Below are positions 1 to 12,052 of a stretch of DNA of 64,000 nucleotides, one piece after another. Position 1 is the stretch's first letter; the number at the start of each line of letters is the position of its first letter. The translations under genes were made by a program, and so were the position numbers. Under the pieces are notes generated by a model. That model searched no databases. It was not told the origin of the DNA and saw only the letters and a program-made list of their open reading frames with translations. The stretch is from Byssochlamys sp. IMV 00236 (lineage: Eukaryota; Ascomycota; Eurotiomycetes; Eurotiales; Thermoascaceae), in assembly GCA_001931875.2 (NCBI GenBank), contig MSJH02000810.1, positions 124,001-188,000 of the forward strand. The letters are read 5' to 3'.

Positions 1-705
1 TCGCCAAATATATGATTTCTCCGGGGCACTTGTTCCGCGATCGCATCTGTACTGTAACTGGCACGGTTCTTCCAAGGCGGTGCTGGACCATTATCGAGCC
101 TGAGCCTCATACTGCTTGCCTAGTGTGGCTGTGGTGTTCTGAAGAGGTTGATGTATCTAGGGGATATGAATGCCACTACGATGGGGGTAATGAGATCATC
201 TGTCAGTTCTGTTGACAGTCACTGCGTGTTTTGTGATAACCGATAGGTAACAAATGGAAGATCAGAGTGTAATCATGTATCGTGTCCTCATCAAGCTAGC
301 CCTGTAACCAGTACATGAGTAGCAGCCGTAACGAAAGGAAAAGGAAAATGCAACTGTGTTAGAAACAAGCCGCTCCCTCAACAAAACGCTGAAATCAATC
401 GCTAGCCTAAACCCATAAGAACCCCTTCACATGATGACCTAGATGTATGTACGAAACAAGAGACAGGAAAGCGAAAACGACGTTATAAAGAATACATGTA
501 CGGGCCAACCAAGAAAGAAGAAACGCCAGAAAAGAGAAAAGAAAAGAAAACGAACAGTGCTTGATGAAGCGAAAGGTGAGTTCGATATGCCAGATCGAAC
601 CAGGGAGTTAAAAGCAGTATGGTGAACCAAAAAAGGAAGCTTAGCACAAAGCATTAACAGTTACAGGGTAGGAAAATAAGAGGTCGGTCGGTCTATGTGT
701 CGAGA
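1..705. other. Left edge and 3' flank of the coiled-coil gene
   Basis: No gene is supported here. A 67-codon open frame at 12-215 (+) has no recognisable domain and no splice context I could extend. The stretch from about 460 to 560 is purine-rich on the plus strand. The right part is probably the 3' untranslated region of the minus-strand coiled-coil gene that ends at 706. Confidence 0.4.
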
Positions 706-3700
706 TCAAGCCGGAGGTGACACCGAAGCTCGAACTCGTTTCGCTGGAGACCGACTAGTAGAACGTCTTGAAACGCCACGGGGGGAACGGTTGACACCAT
801 CGAGCGAATCGCTCGACCGCTTGGCCAGCTCGTCAATTCGGGACAGCACGACAGGAGAGTCAGAGTAGAGAACCATTCCGGGCATATACACGCAGGAGTT
901 TCTCCTTTCCTCATCTTCCGCAAAGTCCTCATGCGCGGCCTCACGGAAGATACGAGGGAAAGTTCTAAGTACAACATGACGGATAGAACTCCTGCTCGGA
1001 GGTCGGCTCTCGTCCCTGCCAAAAGGATATTCATCCCAGTGTTCATTGGCGACGCCCTCCGCAGAAGGAGCCGGCATGGAAGCCGTCACTAGCTCTCGTT
1101 CGACGCGCGCATGTCTCCAGGTCTCAGCAGCTAGTTTCACAATCATCCTGACGCCAGTGAGCAAGTCGTCCAGTTTCTTAGGGTCAGCGAAGTGTCGGAT
1201 CTGCTCAATGATTTCATCGACAATCACTGCCGCCACGACATTGATTGACTGTTTGGCATCTGACGTTGTATAGGCTGCTTTGAGTGTCTGCTGTCGCCAG
1301 AAAGCCTCACGTCTCACCGACTTGCGTCGGATATCGATAGAGAGCAACTGGAAAAATGTGTCTGCCTTGTCGAACCTTCTTCCGAGAGTGAACAAGAAAG
1401 GCTGGAAGATACGATAGGTGAGCGTCTTCGAGATGACGTGTTGGATGTAGGCCGAGCGCAGCTCGCATGAGGCAGGAGTATTGTCCAGGAATGAGGGCAA
1501 TTCCGATGGGATCTTCGCCAGTATGTCTTTGGGCGGATCAATAGGAAGGTATCCGAAGTGTTTCTTAGAGAGGTCGATGATAAGATGTTGTAGCTTGCCG
1601 AAGCATTCCAAACTAAAATTTGAAAGAGAACTTAATTAGAGCATGATACTTAAATAGCTTATCGACATAAAATCATCGTCATACTATAGGAAATTCGTAA
1701 CAAGAAAAAGGAATGCATATCCGTTACATGACGGAGAAAGATCCAAAAAATGAAATCCAACAAAGGAAAGGTCTCTAGGCCGCTGCGCCGGTGTATGCTA
1801 TCTTTTCTTTTTGTTCCAGGTCACTTACAAGAATGTGTCTCCTTTTGTGCTCTTCAAGTCGGTGGCTTCGCCAAGGCTGTGGAGAGTCTTCTTCAGACGC
1901 TCGCGTTCCTTGTCCATATTATCAACGGTAGAGCGCATCTCCTCGATAGCGCTCTGGAGCTGTTTCTCCTTGTCCGCCAACTCGGTCTTCTTGGTCTCGA
2001 GCTCCGCAATGGTGGTCTCCAACGTCGACTTGGTGGATTCGAGGTCAGCCTTAGTTGATTCCAAATCTGCGGTTGTGGATTCCAGTTGCGATTTGGTAGA
2101 TTCAAGTTCAGCCTTAGTTGACTCCAATTCTCCAGTTGTGGCTTCCAACTCTGAGATTTTGGTCGCAAGTTCAGTCTTAGTAGACTCGAGGTCACTCTTT
2201 GTTGATTCAAGCTCATTCTTCGTGGATTCAAGTTCAGTTTTAGTTGAATCCAGCTCAGTCCTGGTGGAATCGAGCTCGGTCTTTGTGGTCTCAAGTTCAC
2301 TCTTGGTAGACTCAAGGTCATTCTTTGTTGATTCAAGCTCATTCTTCGTGGAGTCAAGTTCAGTTTTAGTCGAATCCAGCTCAGTCTTAGTGGAGTCGAG
2401 CTCAGTCTTTGTAGTATCAAGTTCGGCCTTTGTCTCACTAAGTTCAGTCTTAGTAGAGTCGAGTTCAGCCTTAGTTGCCTCCAATTCTCCAGTGGTGGCT
2501 TCCAGCTCTGAGATCTTGGTTTCAAGTTCAGTCTTGGTGGTCTCAAGTTCAGTCTTGGTAGACTCAAGGTCACTCTTTGTTGACTCAAGTTCATTCTTTG
2601 TCGACTCGAGCTCTGTTTTAGTTGAATCCAGTTCGGTCTTAGTAGAGTCGAGCTCAGTCTGCGTAGCCTCAAGTTGGGCCTTCGTCTCACCAAGCTCAGT
2701 CTTAGTAGAGTCAAGTTCAGTCCTAGTAGTATCAAGCTCCGTCTTCGTCTCATGAAGCTCGGTCTTTGTGGACTCGAGCTCAGTGTGGGTAGCCTCTAAC
2801 TCTGCGATCTTCGACTCCAACTCCGCCTTCGTTGCTGCCAGGTCGTCTTGAGTTGACTTAAGGTCCGCTGCAACTGAGTCAAGTTCAGCTTGCTTTTCGT
2901 TCATAGCGACCTCATGTTCCTTTTCCACCTTAGCGCGGGCCGCCTCCATCTGTTCCTTCATCTTCTGCTGCTGGAAAAGGAGTTCCTTCTCGCGGTTCTC
3001 CAATGCCTCAGCTGCAGCCCTCTCATCCTCGGCTCTCATCTGCGTGAAAGCATCCGTGAGCTCCTGCTTCTGAGTTGCAAGGGAAGCTTGTTCATTTTCT
3101 CTCTGGGTCTGGAGTTCGACCTCATAGTGTTCCTGTGCCTGCCTCATGTTGGTATTCAGTTGCTCAATCTCAGCTTGCAGTTCCGTTTTCGTCTGAGAGA
3201 GTTCATCATTTTCCTTCTGGGTGGCCTCCAAGTTCTCCTCAAGGGTCTGTTTCTTGTCCCGGAGATAGCCGATCTCAGACTTGAGTTCCTTGATCGAATG
3301 GTTCAGTCTTCCACATTCTTCGGCACTGTCTGAGGCAGCCTTCTTCATCTGGTCCTTGAGGGCTTGAACATAGAAGTCCTTATGCATCAGATCTTCCTGA
3401 TGACGATCTTCTAGCTGCTTGATTTCAGCTTCTCTCGCATTCAGCTTCGTTTGAGTCTCCCTATGGGCATTCAGCAATCGGTCGAGGTCAGGGATTGCAC
3501 TTTGTATCCGATTTAGGAGATGGAAAGTATCACCGAACTCGGCAGCGAATGTTCCGGCCTCTGACGCGTGTCCATTCTTCAAGGACGGCTCGCGCACCGG
3601 CTGATAAGGTGAATTGAAGAACGTATCAAGTGGGCCGCGTCCAGACGCTATGCTTCCGGAGCGATGATGCTGGTAACCCCCATAAGGGGGAACAGCGCCC

Positions 3701-5307
3701 CCGTAAGAAGGAAGAGCGGCAGCACTCATAATGGGGGAATGGAGAGCTGTCGTGAAACTGGGGGCAGTCGACGGCGGTACGCTTGCAACAACAGTAGATC
3801 CTGTACCGTGGTCGTTATGGCCCATCATATAGGGCATATAAGGACGCACAAGGGGGCTTCCGACCTTTGGCACCGGGTTCGAATATGAGTAGGCCGGTGA
3901 AGCGGGATATACGGGGCGATGCTCTGGTGGAGGGCTTGATCCCAGTCGCGTCTCTGTCAATGAAGGCGACGCGGCACGGACAGAACCGCTTGGTGGTGAG
4001 CGACGAGGTATAGGAGAAGCAACGGTTGGTGCCTTGGTTGTGTCCTTGAAGAGATAAGCGTGGTGACCGTTGCCGTTGGTGCCGTTGGCGCCGTTGGTGC
4101 CGTTCGTCGGTCTAGGGGTGCTAGCACCTGATCTCTCAGCAGCTCCGTATGTTGGTTCTTCAAACACAGATGCTCTCGGCGTGTCGTCTATGGCTTTTTG
4201 AGTCGAGTCGTCCGTTCCGTAGATAGACTCCTCGAGCTTGTGGTTGCTGTCGTCTAGTGTGGGGTTTTCGTTTGGTGTTGCGTCTGCGTCATAGAATTTA
4301 TCGTCACTGTCGTCGTACTTCTCGTTCTTCTCGTCAATCTGGTCGTGGATACCGTTGGGTTGGTCGTTGATCTCGTTAATCTCGTTTGTTTCGTTAGGGA
4401 TGTCGTTACTTTCGGCTTGCTTATCACCAGGTTCCTCTGGACTGATGACTGTTCCTGGCTGATTACCAGTTTCTTCCTGACTGACAGGAGACTCTTCTGG
4501 CTTATCAACGATCTCTTCCCGGCTCACAGAAGCTTCTTCCGGTTTGTCACCGCTCTCCTGAGGCACAGGAGTGTCCTCTAGTTTGTCACCAGCTTCCTGT
4601 CGGTGGCCAAGCAGTTCTTTCAACTTCTCGACAGTTTCTTCTGGGTTGAAAGCAGGTTCCTCTGGACTGATGTTGGCCTCAGTAGGCTGCTCGCTGGCCT
4701 CAACCGGTGGCTCGCTGGCCTCAACAGGCTGCTCGCTGACCTCAATCGGTGGCTCGCTGGCCTCAATCGGTTGCTCGCTGGCCTCAATAGGCTGCTCGCT
4801 GGCCTCAACAGGCTGCTCGCTGGCCTCAATCGGTTGCTCACTAGCCTCAATCGGTTGCTCACTAGCCTCAATCGGCTTCTCGTTGGTGTCTTCGTTCTCT
4901 ATTATCACCGGTTCGGTTTCTTGAGGTAATTCCTCAGCAGGGACATCTGTGGTTTCGGGCTCCTGCGGTGCTGGCTCTGCCACGTCTTCCTGAGGAGGCG
5001 AGGTTATATTGTTGGGTGGTTCAGTCACACCCACCTCGTTCTCCGCATGGGGTTGATGCTCCAGATCCAGCTTGGGTGTGTCTGGTGTCTCTTGATCCAA
5101 GGTCACTTCTGCTACCTGAGGCGCCAGAGGCTCTTGCTCAGAGATAGAAGGGACCTCCTCAACGACGGGTTCTTCTTGCTTTGGTTGCGGAGGGGGCGAG
5201 CCCGGGGTAGGCGGAGGGGTTTCTTGAGCCTCTGCGGGTTTGGCAGCGGCTTCCTTCGCCTTCTTCGCGTTTTTATTATTGCCCTTCTTGTTCTTTTTGG
5301 GTCCCAT
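706..5307 (-). CDS. Large repeat-rich coiled-coil protein, 1461 aa (M-protein/involucrin-repeat type)
   Basis: Two exons: 5307-1829 and 1612-706. The 216-nt intron has donor GTAAGT and acceptor TTTTAG, and joins the frames exactly (4386 nt, 1461 aa). The start is the ATG at 5307, giving a lysine-rich N-terminus (MGPKKNKKGNNKN). The chain runs: acidic Pro/Glu-rich region; tandem octapeptides of type EASEQPIE (about residues 142-207); Asn/Gly-rich linker; Pro/Ser/Tyr-rich region; coiled coil from about residue 590; a long array of heptads of type ELESTKT (about 820-1115); and a globular C-terminal domain of about 300 residues from exon 2. That tail has the feel of a conserved fungal domain, but I cannot name it. 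No signal peptide or membrane segment is seen. A scaffold or filament role is plausible from the coiled coil, but function is unknown. The intron donor overlaps a TAA stop, so an unspliced reading ends at 1160 residues. Confidence 0.85.
1970..2850 (-). repeat. Intragenic 21-bp heptad-coding repeat array
   Basis: The coding strand repeats units of 21 nt that encode variants of T-E-L-E/D-S-T-K, dozens of times, with synonymous and conservative differences between copies. The unit equals one coiled-coil heptad, so the array behaves as a coding minisatellite whose copy number could vary without shifting the frame. Reading the opposite strand gives a 314-codon open frame that is only a by-product of the repeat composition. 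Confidence 0.85.
4683..4885 (-). repeat. Octapeptide-coding tandem repeat (EASEQPIE type)
   Basis: About nine direct repeats of a 24-bp unit encode E-A-S-E-Q/P-P-I/V near the N-terminus of the coiled-coil protein. Copies differ mainly at Q/P and I/V. The region is acidic and probably disordered. All units keep frame. Confidence 0.85.
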
Positions 5308-6914
5308 GGCGAAAAGTGGTTGGGGGGCAGACCCAGAGACGCTGATAGGATCACCTGATATTTATAGACGTGTTTCCAATAGAACGAAGAAGCAAGCGTT
5401 CACGTTTCAGGGGTAAGGGGGGGTAAGGAATAGTCAGAGAATTTGGGTATCAGCCGTGAGAGCAGTGTACATTTGCAAGAATGCCCAGCGATGACAAGGG
5501 AGGAATATAGGGCGCCAACCGGCTCAGAGTACGAAGACTGAGGGGTTCGAGAACATCTGAGAGCGGTGGGATGATCCACGAAAGAGAAGGAAGGTGCGAA
5601 TGAGCAAAAAAGAGAGTTCCTCCTGAACTCCAATAACTTGGGGGAGGGCTGCGAATCGTCGAGACACACGGGGACAAGAGCTGGCAGCAGCCACACGCTC
5701 TAAGAAAGCAGAGGGACGATTCAGGAAACGCGAGACGTCAACTGGTGTAATTTTGACTAGATCTGAGAATTATTATATCCAGACAGAAAAGGGGTACAAA
5801 AGCAGGAGGGGAACACCAGGTAATAATCTATTTCCGGAAGCCAGCCACGATTCGAGATTCCAGAAGCCTTGCCCACCGCTCTCCGCCAGAGTGGACGATG
5901 TGGATACGCAGCGGACCGAACCTACACTTGAACGTATGTACATGTTTCCCACGTCACCCAGTGATCGGAGGAGGCTGGGAGAGTGGAAAAGAAAAAAAAA
6001 GACCACCATTGTGATGGAGCCCGAGGCGAAAGAGACGATGGTAACAAAAGAGCCCAGGCGCATAACCAATGCAAGACCAACACTCTCCGAAGCGCCGTAT
6101 TGGGCATCAACGGAAGCTGGTCCGGTTCCGGGGAGGGTCTTTCATGGAGTCCATCCTGCGCAGGTCAGCAATGGGGTCAAGAGAGCGTGTGGGGTGTGGA
6201 CACAAGTAGGAGTCACAGAGCAAGACGGACGATGACATGTCTCTTCGCTGTCCAAACATTTAATGACCGCCTGAACTGGTTGTCTGAGGAACCCAACTGA
6301 CAACGCGATGATGGGGAATTAGTTTGGCCCAGGCGGGCAAATAAGCGTAGAGCAGCTGGCAGTCCCCATGCGCAGTGGCCAAGAACCGCAAAGCGCGCAG
6401 TCATCGAGATTGGCAATGAAACAACCACATCGACCCGCCATTATTTCTGCTCGGTGGCAGGGCGAAATAGTTCATGCAGGAGGCCGGGGGCGAAAAGGGA
6501 GGCCGCTTGTTTCCACCCATAATGTAAGTCAGTGATGCTGTCGGAGCAGCACGAGATGCCTGGCTGTAAGAAACACTGTTTAGTTAGTTGATCTGATGGA
6601 AGGGGATCAAACGGGCAGAGCGGGAGAACTAGAGCAAGCATCACGCAGCTAAACTGACAGGAGGATAGCGCAGGAGCTGTGGGATAATTGATCAATTAAT
6701 GATTAAGTCAACTAACGAGCAGCTAAGTCAGTGACAGCGTCCAACTCCCCAATCATCCAATGTGAGGCTCTCCGTTGTCTGCTGACCGCCCTAGTCCCGA
6801 TGTGGATGTCACGTGATATGGTTTCTCGACCGCCTCGCTTCCGGAATAACCTCCAGAGTGACGCTGGACGAGAGTATCTCGAGCTGTTTGCGCCGCCAAT
6901 TGCCCATCTTCACC
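5308..6914. other. Divergent intergenic region, coiled-coil gene / nuo17.8
   Basis: About 1.6 kb lies between two divergent starts. Open frames here (for example 5753-6235 + and 6441-6695 -) show no domain, no conserved-looking composition and no splice continuation, so I treat it as promoter and leader DNA. A palindromic TCACGTGA lies at 6809-6816 near the right-hand gene. Confidence 0.5.
6809..6816. promoter_or_regulatory. TCACGTGA palindrome upstream of nuo17.8
   Basis: A perfect 8-bp palindrome with a CACGTG E-box core lies about 100 bp before the ATG of the complex I subunit gene. bHLH factors of the Cbf1 type bind such cores in fungi. Use at this site is inferred from position only. 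Confidence 0.4.
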
Positions 6915-7660
6915 ATGTTTCTTGCCAGGCGATCAGTGGCTCCAGCCCGGCAGGCGCTGCGACGCCAGCAGCCTCGCCGTTTTGACTCTCATGCGGCGCA
7001 TCACGACCACCATCATGCCGGGCCTGTGAACGAAGCCTTTGGTGTATGCCACCCCTCCTTTGACGTTTCCCAGACCAATTGGGAAACCAGTGTACCTGTG
7101 CCGTGTGGTTCGACCTCAGTACTGACATTTACTCCTTCTCTAGCCTGGTTTCTACATCTCTATCGCCACTCTCGCCTCGGGGTACCTCCTCTACCGAGTC
7201 AGCAAGGCCAAGCAGGAATCCGGCTCGGAGTCTTGGATCACCGGCCTCATTCAGAAATGGACTCCCCCAGAGGAGCTCTGGGAGAGAAGAAATGCCATTC
7301 GCTCAGCAGCTATGGACAAGGCCGCTGAGGACCGTCACTTGTTCATGAGCGCCGCACAGCCCAGTACGATTGAGCTGAAGGACCCTGAGTATGTCGATGT
7401 CCCCATATATTATTCATCGTCACCCAGCTCTATGCAGGCACCATATCGTGCAGCCTGTTTTGGAATTGTCTTGGATCGAGTGATGCTAACTGCAGTTGAT
7501 CAACAGTATCTTCAACGCCGGCTCCCCTTACAACGTCGCTGCTGGCACCACCGCCGACCTGAGCGCCGTTGCCGCGCACTACCACAAGAAGAACCAGGCG
7601 ATGGAGGAGGCGCGTGTCGCGCGCATGAAGGACGGAAAGGTGGTATCTCTCTATGAGTAG
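6915..7660 (+). CDS. nuo17.8: NADH:ubiquinone oxidoreductase 17.8 kDa subunit (mitochondrial complex I)
   Basis: Three exons: 6915-7043, 7144-7388 and 7507-7660 (528 nt, 175 aa). Introns are 100 and 118 nt with donors GTATGC and GTATGT. The N-terminus (MFLARRSVAPARQALRRQQ) is rich in Arg and Ala with no acidic residue, as in a matrix-targeting presequence. A His-rich stretch follows, then one hydrophobic segment (FYISIATLASGYLLYRVS), then a soluble tail with WITGLIQKWTPPEELWERRN, AMDKAAEDRHLF and the C-terminal VSLYE. This order matches the fungal accessory complex I subunit known as 17.8 kDa in Neurospora. It is an inner-membrane protein of respiratory complex I without a redox centre. The ATG at 6915 is chosen because it opens the targeting sequence. 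Confidence 0.9.
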
Positions 7661-8119
7661 GCTAGAACAAAACCTACATATACGAATTCGTTCCGTCATT
7701 GAGAAAGCAACTGGGTTGTGCGCGTTGTATTGTACATATATCAGGACGAGGCTTCCTAAGAATTTCATTGCTTCATTACTTTTACTTCCCATCCGCTGTT
7801 CGATAGGATGCACACGAGTGCCATTGCCCTATCTGGGGGGTTTTCCCCGGATCGAGAATAATCGAAACAATATGCGTGCTAGATTCGATTTTAGTCGACA
7901 AATCGTATTTTTTAGTTAGTGGAGAATCCTCCTCCGTATCTATCGAACACACCTATTTTTAGGGAGAATCTACTACTAAGGGACGGAGGATCATTGAAAC
8001 AGATGTAAATCTAAGAAACGGAAGCCCATCAATTTCTATAATTACTGACCGCCTCATGCGTGTCTCTTATTCTTGCTTTCCCTTTTTCCTGCCACCGGGT
8101 CCAGGCCTCCTTTCAAGTT
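7661..8119. other. Convergent 3' region, nuo17.8 / hpm1
   Basis: The stretch is AT-rich and lies between two converging stop codons. I see no coding signal. It presumably holds both 3' untranslated regions and terminators. Confidence 0.5.
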
Positions 8120-9545
8120 TCAACTTGAACTAGCCATTTTGACCTGTAGCACAACCCTCCCAACCCCCTCAGTTTTCACCTCCACTCTTTGCTGCACCTC
8201 CACCGCCTCACCAGCCATCTCATTAAGCACGGCCAGAAACTCATCGACCCCTCCACCCACGCCGAAGTAGACCTTTTTCGCCGCCACCAGCCCCCTGGTT
8301 TCTCGCGAGCCGGTTGTTGGTCCACCAGCATCGCATCTACGCAGTAATGACAGCAATGTTTCCGAGAACGCACCGAGAGATGACGGAGAATAGATCGTTT
8401 CGCTAGCGAGGATCAGTGTCCGCCATGGTTTTCCTTCGTGGTCTCGTTGCGCCGTCAAGGCGAGTTCTACGAATTCAGGAGACCAGGCTCCGGAGATGAA
8501 GTCGATGGTTATGCCTCTGTCTTTGAGGTCTGTGCGGAATGCGTCGAGTAGAGACGCATCGATGTCCAATTCTTCTTCGTCTTCTTCCTTTTTCTCCTCT
8601 GCTTGTTGCTCAGCAGTTGGTCCTGTGGATGTCGTGGCTTCTTTTTGGGAATTCAGCTTCCATGTGAGAAGAAGGTTCGGCACCGTGACAAGACGCAGCA
8701 CGGCTGAGTTATAATCCGCAAAGGTGAAATGGACTCTTCTCGACGATTGAGACTTCGGGAGAGATAGTAGCTGTGCGAAGATAGAGAGGGAAGGCATCGC
8801 ACTTCCGGCACCGAGCTGTTAGATTCGTAAGTATACCATACCATACTATATCATCCCTCGCGAGTAAACGAGCCAAACAGCACAGAAAACACGAATACGG
8901 AAACAGAAGCAAAAACAGCAGCAAAACATAAAAAATCAGGAGTTAGAATGAAAGAATGAATGAGCACACCTCAATAATATGCACATCGGTCCCATCAGAA
9001 CCATTATCCAGGAGTAGTTCCTTTCCCTCCTCAGAAGCCATCATCCTCGCCAAATCCAATGCACATTCCCAGGTTTTAAAACCGCCCTCGTAGAAATTCG
9101 GTTTGATATCACCTTCCTCGAGCCCAGAGATGAGTTCATCGTTATCGTTATCGTCCTCGGCCATCAGCTGGGTACGAATATCAAAGACTTCTCGACGGCC
9201 AAGGGCAACATCCTTGCCGCCATTGGTGGAAGAAGGGACCGAGACCTTGTTGTAAGATATTTGAGACGGAAGCGTTGATAGCTGTTATCATTAAAGTCAG
9301 TATTTAAAATTTTCTATTTCGCCAAATAGGTGCCATAAATGAATTAAAGTCTCAACTAAGAATTAGATAGGAAAGCATACCCACTCCTCACCATCCCATC
9401 TCTTTGCCTCAACTAAAGGTAGACTCTCCTCTCCATTCCGAGAAGTTTGGTTCTGGTTCTGAACATCGCCCCCATCAAATTGAGCGTCTGCTTCGTCGAT
9501 ATCGACATCATCTCCTGAGAACCCGAACGTGAAGCCGGATGCCAT
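8120..9545 (-). CDS. hpm1: Protein-histidine N-methyltransferase (Hpm1/METTL18 family)
   Basis: Three exons: 9545-9381, 9281-8970 and 8815-8120 (1173 nt, 390 aa), all joined in phase 0. The protein starts MASGFTFGFSGDDVD. It carries the family block YEGGFKTWECALDLARMM and then the SAM-binding motif I, ELGAGSAMPSL, at about residues 159-169, which is created exactly at the exon 2/3 junction and so supports the splice. A seven-beta-strand methyltransferase fold follows, including the FTFADYNSAVLRLVTVPNLL region. Family members (yeast YIL110W) methylate a histidine of ribosomal protein Rpl3. An acidic low-complexity insert (EEKKEEDEEELD) sits in the middle. The preceding in-frame TTG codon is not used as start; the ATG at 9545 is. 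Confidence 0.88.
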
Positions 9546-10600
9546 TTTCACCTGCAAAATGCCCGCGGGACTCTGCAGCTATGAAATAATGTTATATATT
9601 CTATCCTCATATCAGTCCATAGTCCATGAAACAGAGAAGACATCAAATAGGTATGTACCAAGAGCTCAATCTGCTATAACGTCGGGTATGAGACTAGGTA
9701 CTTACCAGAACATACAAAAGCCCAAAGCGGCAAAAATAAATGCAAGAACCAACGAGATAACACTAGGTTCAAATCGCTATGCAGTACAATTCCTGAAAAA
9801 TCTCACTACTTCGTCAAGTAGATCAGGATTGACCTAAGACGCATTAGTATCCGCCTTTCAAGATCGGGATCGATATGCCACTATTGTGAAGGAGGGGTCG
9901 AGTGTTGTCTGTCCATACCAATGAATGAATACCTAGCGGGGACAAGTTCTCTGAGCAGACTCTTTTGTTCTAATTTCACCCGCTGAACCTGTATTTCTTT
10001 ATAAAGGATAATTATTGTAACTGCAGCATGGAGTATATCTCCCGCGACAGATGATCTGCCATATACAGAAAGTCAAAAATCTGCTTGTTCGAGAAAATAT
10101 CGATGACTAAGCAGATATCCGCAATCTTGAACTTGAACTACAGATGTATACTGTAACTATCGCGGGGCGCGGAGCTATCAATAGATTTCTAGTTCTTGTC
10201 TAAGGCTGTTTTATTCTTTTTAATTATTTCTAGCAGCATTGGAGATCCCATTGCAGTTGTCGTTGAGAATCATGCAGGGTCTAGTAGCAGTACTCTAGGT
10301 TCTATGTATAAAAAATCCATCAACAAGAGATTTTTACGACTGCTCTCTCTCTAGAACACCTTTGAACTCTTCAGTATTCGGGCGCTGGTATTTGGTATTT
10401 ACGAGATTCATAAGTGAACACGTCCACATCAAGTCCACAAAGCCGAGAGAAAATCGACATGAATCCATGCTTAATTCCCTTCTAGCGCAGTCCTTCTCCA
10501 CTGGCTTTTAAGGGTGTATCATTTGAGAAATCTAGTTAAGAGTCGTGAACTTCCACATAAAAACGCCTTGAGTAAGTAAAGTTGAACGCCTGAACAGGCA
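9546..10600. other. Intergenic, hpm1 upstream / mecB 3' flank
   Basis: About 1 kb of AT-rich sequence. A GGTTCAAATC string near 9768 resembles a tRNA B box, but no A box, stem pairing or cloverleaf could be fitted around it. No other gene signal is seen. Confidence 0.45.
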
Positions 10601-12052
10601 TTACGACTGTCCGTTTGCAGCATCGGATTTCGGGACAATAGCCGACTTCTCGAGGGCTCGAAGGACATCCGCCTTGAGGTCATCTGCATCCTCGATACCG
10701 CAGCTCATGCGGACAAGATCATCAAACACACCCGCAGCCTCGCGCTGTTCTTTCGGGATACCTGCATGCGTCATACTCGAGGGCACCTCGACCAGACTTT
10801 CAATACCTCCCAAGCTTTCCGCGAGAGTGAAGATGCGTGTATTTTGACAGAAACGCTCAGCAGCTTCGTGGCCGCCCTTGATACGGAAGCTGAGCATTCC
10901 ACCACCCATGCCGTCACGGTGCTGCTTAAGAGCGACCGCACGCTGAGGGTGCGAGTTAAGCCCGGGGTAGTTGACAGACTGCACAAGAGGAGAGGCTTCC
11001 AGAGCCTCAGCTACGGTCGTTGCGTTTTTAGTGGCCTCTCGCGCGCGCAGATGCAGCGTCTTCAGACCACGATGAGCGAGCCAGCAGTCGAATGGCGAGG
11101 GGACGGCTCCGATGGCGTTTTGAAGAAAACTGAGGCGTTCCTTGAGCGCGTCGGAGTTGAAAGCAGCGACTCCCATCAAGACGTCCTAACTCCCGTTAGC
11201 GGACCTTCTCCAAACGGTTTCATCTTGGAGAGGGAAAAGCGTACAGAGTGGCCATTAATGTACTTAGTCACCGAGTGAACAACAATGTCTGCACCGTGAT
11301 CCAGCGGGTTCTGGATATAGGGACTCATGAAAGTATTATCGACGACCACCAAGATGCCATGTTGGTGAGCAATAGACGCCACTTTTCTGATATCGACCAG
11401 TCCTAGCGTCGGATTCGAAGGTGTCTCGATCCACACCAAGTTTGTATCATTTGGACGGATCAAACCCTCGACATCGACCTCGATGCATGGCGAAAAAGTG
11501 ACATGGACCCCGTGCGCCGCAGCTACTTTCGTGAAGTATCTATGCGTCCCACCATACACATCCGACACGGAGACAACATGAGATCCAGCGGCAAGGGATT
11601 GGAGGATAGTCGCAGTCGTGGCAGAACCAGAAGAGAAAGCCAATGCGTATTTCGCGTGCTCGAGGGCTGCTACCGCCTGTTCGAAGTTATCCCTAGGAAG
11701 CGCAACGTTGTCAGAATCCCTGCACCACGTTCGTTCCGAAATTGGCTACACTCACCGATTGGGATTCGCACTCCTCGTATATTCATAAGCACCAACAGGT
11801 TTGCCCACCCCCGACTGCGCAAAGGTCGTGGATAGAGAAATCTGCGAATAGAGGTAAGCTTCGCATTCTGTCGCACGTAACGAACCCCTCCCTTGACAGG
11901 AAACCACTCACAGGTGCGATCACTGCTCCCGTCGTTGGATCATGATGAGCACCCGAATGAACGGCCAGAGTACCAAACTTGTGTTCTGGCGTAGGAGGTC
12001 GTGGCGGGGTATCGATAGCAGCGTTGCCATTCGACAGGTTGGAGGGGCTCAT
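10601..12052 (-). CDS. mecB: Cystathionine gamma-lyase
   Basis: Four exons: 12052-11912, 11841-11756, 11692-11245 and 11185-10601 (1260 nt, 419 aa). The Cys/Met metabolism PLP-enzyme fold is clear: FGTLAVHSGAHHDPTTGAV near the N-terminus, YEYTRSANPNRDNFE across the exon 2/3 junction, the phosphate-binding FSSGSATTA, and WIETPSNPTLGL. The PLP-lysine motif is VTKYINGHSD with Lys at about residue 219. The C-terminus has ESLGGIESLVEVPSSMTHAG. It splits cystathionine into cysteine, 2-oxobutyrate and ammonia (reverse transsulfuration) in the cytosol. Length matches the family, and the tail motif fits gamma-lyase better than cystathionine beta-lyase or gamma-synthase, though I could not run a tree. 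At exon 3 a nearer AG leads to a stop, so the TTCCTAG acceptor was chosen. Symbol follows A. nidulans usage. Confidence 0.9.

Noticed and set aside
706..1611. Separate 301-aa gene
   Set aside because: It has no ATG (first codon is TTG), begins right after a TTTTAG acceptor, and joins in phase to the upstream exon.
1811..2755. 314-codon plus-strand open frame, Val/Asp/Ser repeats
   Set aside because: It is the complement of the heptad repeat array in the minus-strand coiled-coil gene; its regularity comes from that array.
9529..9837. Possible tRNA around GGTTCAAATC
   Set aside because: The B-box-like string has no matching A box, acceptor stem or anticodon arm.
11503..11835. Plus-strand frame of 110 codons, and 10766-11278
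   Set aside because: Both are antisense to cystathionine gamma-lyase exons.
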